Source: Oxalobacteraceae bacterium UBA7693
Lineage (GTDB): Bacteria > Pseudomonadota > Gammaproteobacteria > Burkholderiales > Burkholderiaceae_D
DNA length: 6,138 bases
Direction of reading: 5' to 3'
Assembly (NCBI GenBank): GCA_002482715.1
Contig: DLGN01000327.1
Span: 4,813 to 10,950 of the forward strand
Part shown: piece after piece, positions 5,959-6,138 of the stretch
Position numbering within the stretch: the first letter of the stretch is position 1
Layout of the letters: each line of letters begins with the position of its first letter
The notes under the pieces: model-generated
The model's input: only the letters and a program-made list of their open reading frames with translations
What the model was told of the DNA's origin: nothing
The model's database searches: none
Position numbers and translations under genes: made by a program

Positions 5959-6080
5959 GATGTCAGTAAAAAGATAGCTGGGTAAATGGTTGAAACTTGA
6001 TTCACTCTTGTCTGGATTGACAAACGAACCTAAACAGATCTGGCAGACGATCGCGGTAGGGAATGAAGAGTAGAAGGCGC

Positions 6081-6120
6081 TCTAAAAGCAAAAGCCCCTG
6101 ATTCGTTGGAATCAGGGGCT
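6081..6120 (-). terminator. Strong intrinsic terminator of a - strand gene lying beyond the right edge
   Basis: AGCCCCTGATTC (6093-6104) pairs perfectly over 12 bp with 6109-6120 around the loop GTTG. Read on the - strand the stem is followed by TTTGCTTTTAGA, a T-rich tail, while on the + strand it is followed by ATGCGG. It therefore terminates transcription coming leftward from outside the window. It also isolates the transporter unit from that upstream gene, so the transporter needs its own promoter between here and 5667. Confidence 0.88.
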
Positions 6121-6138
6121 ATGCGGAATAAGAGCCTG

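Larger units (their letters stand above)
5667..6080. other. Non-coding region upstream of the transporter gene
   Basis: About 410 bases are without a credible gene on either strand. The longest ATG-initiated frame I found is 51 codons (5879 to 5724, - strand), without a ribosome site. The region holds two candidate - strand promoters, repeats with a TTGAT core (5776-5864), a 9-base inverted repeat (5887-5958), a small palindrome TCAGC-TT-GCTGA (5906-5917) and a weak 5-bp hairpin (6008-6023). No tRNA and no conserved riboswitch was recognised. Bases 5959-6080 show nothing else that I can name. Confidence 0.6.

Noticed and set aside
6017..6022. Perfect TTGACA on the + strand as a rightward promoter
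   Set aside because: No acceptable -10 lies 16-18 bases downstream (CTGGCA at 17), and it would run against a - strand terminator with no gene in between.
6121..6138. Last 18 bases as the end of a tRNA or coding gene on the - strand
   Set aside because: There is no CCA-type tRNA end, and the stretch is too short to choose a reading frame. Only the terminator supports a gene beyond the edge.

Overview
The window looks like chromosomal DNA from a betaproteobacterium with moderate-to-low GC, most likely Burkholderiales and possibly an Oxalobacteraceae relative such as Undibacterium. This placement rests on the protein types and their wording (a MidA-type methyltransferase, DUF2905, a receiver-TPR protein followed by an HDOD-GAF protein, and a GDT1-type transporter). 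It is an inference from memory of these families, not from a database search. I see no insertion sequence, phage gene, CRISPR array, tRNA or rRNA.

Left part (1-805, + strand): the C-terminal 167 residues of a MidA/NDUFAF7-family SAM-dependent methyltransferase, then a 65-residue DUF2905 membrane protein, then a stem-loop without a T-tract. Middle part (806-4193, + strand): a 201-base regulatory gap, then a two-gene signalling cassette. It encodes a receiver-TPR protein whose phospho-acceptor aspartate is glutamate, and an HDOD-GAF protein that starts at GTG 7 bases downstream and lacks the HD metal-binding pair. These two probably act together as a regulatory or scaffold module rather than a classical phosphorelay plus phosphodiesterase.

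Right part (4199-5666, - strand): a 271-residue protein of unknown function, and upstream of it a 188-residue GDT1/TMEM165 (UPF0016) family protein, a probable Mn2+ exporter with both E-x-G-D-K-T motifs. The unknown gene ends 5 bases from the end of the HDOD gene, so the two convergent transcription units have no room for a terminator between them. The unknown protein has a strand/motif order that faintly recalls ADP-ribosyltransferase-like folds. That is the most open question in the window.

Far right (5667-6138): about 400 bases without a credible gene. They lie upstream of the transporter and hold a TATAAT -10 element, several short repeats with a TTGAT core, a 9-base inverted repeat, and, at 6081-6120, a strong intrinsic terminator for a - strand gene that lies outside the window. 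I found no recognisable yybP-ykoY manganese riboswitch in this leader.

Overall this is mostly ordinary core-genome content. The degenerate signalling pair, the unknown protein and the transporter's leader are the parts worth a second look.
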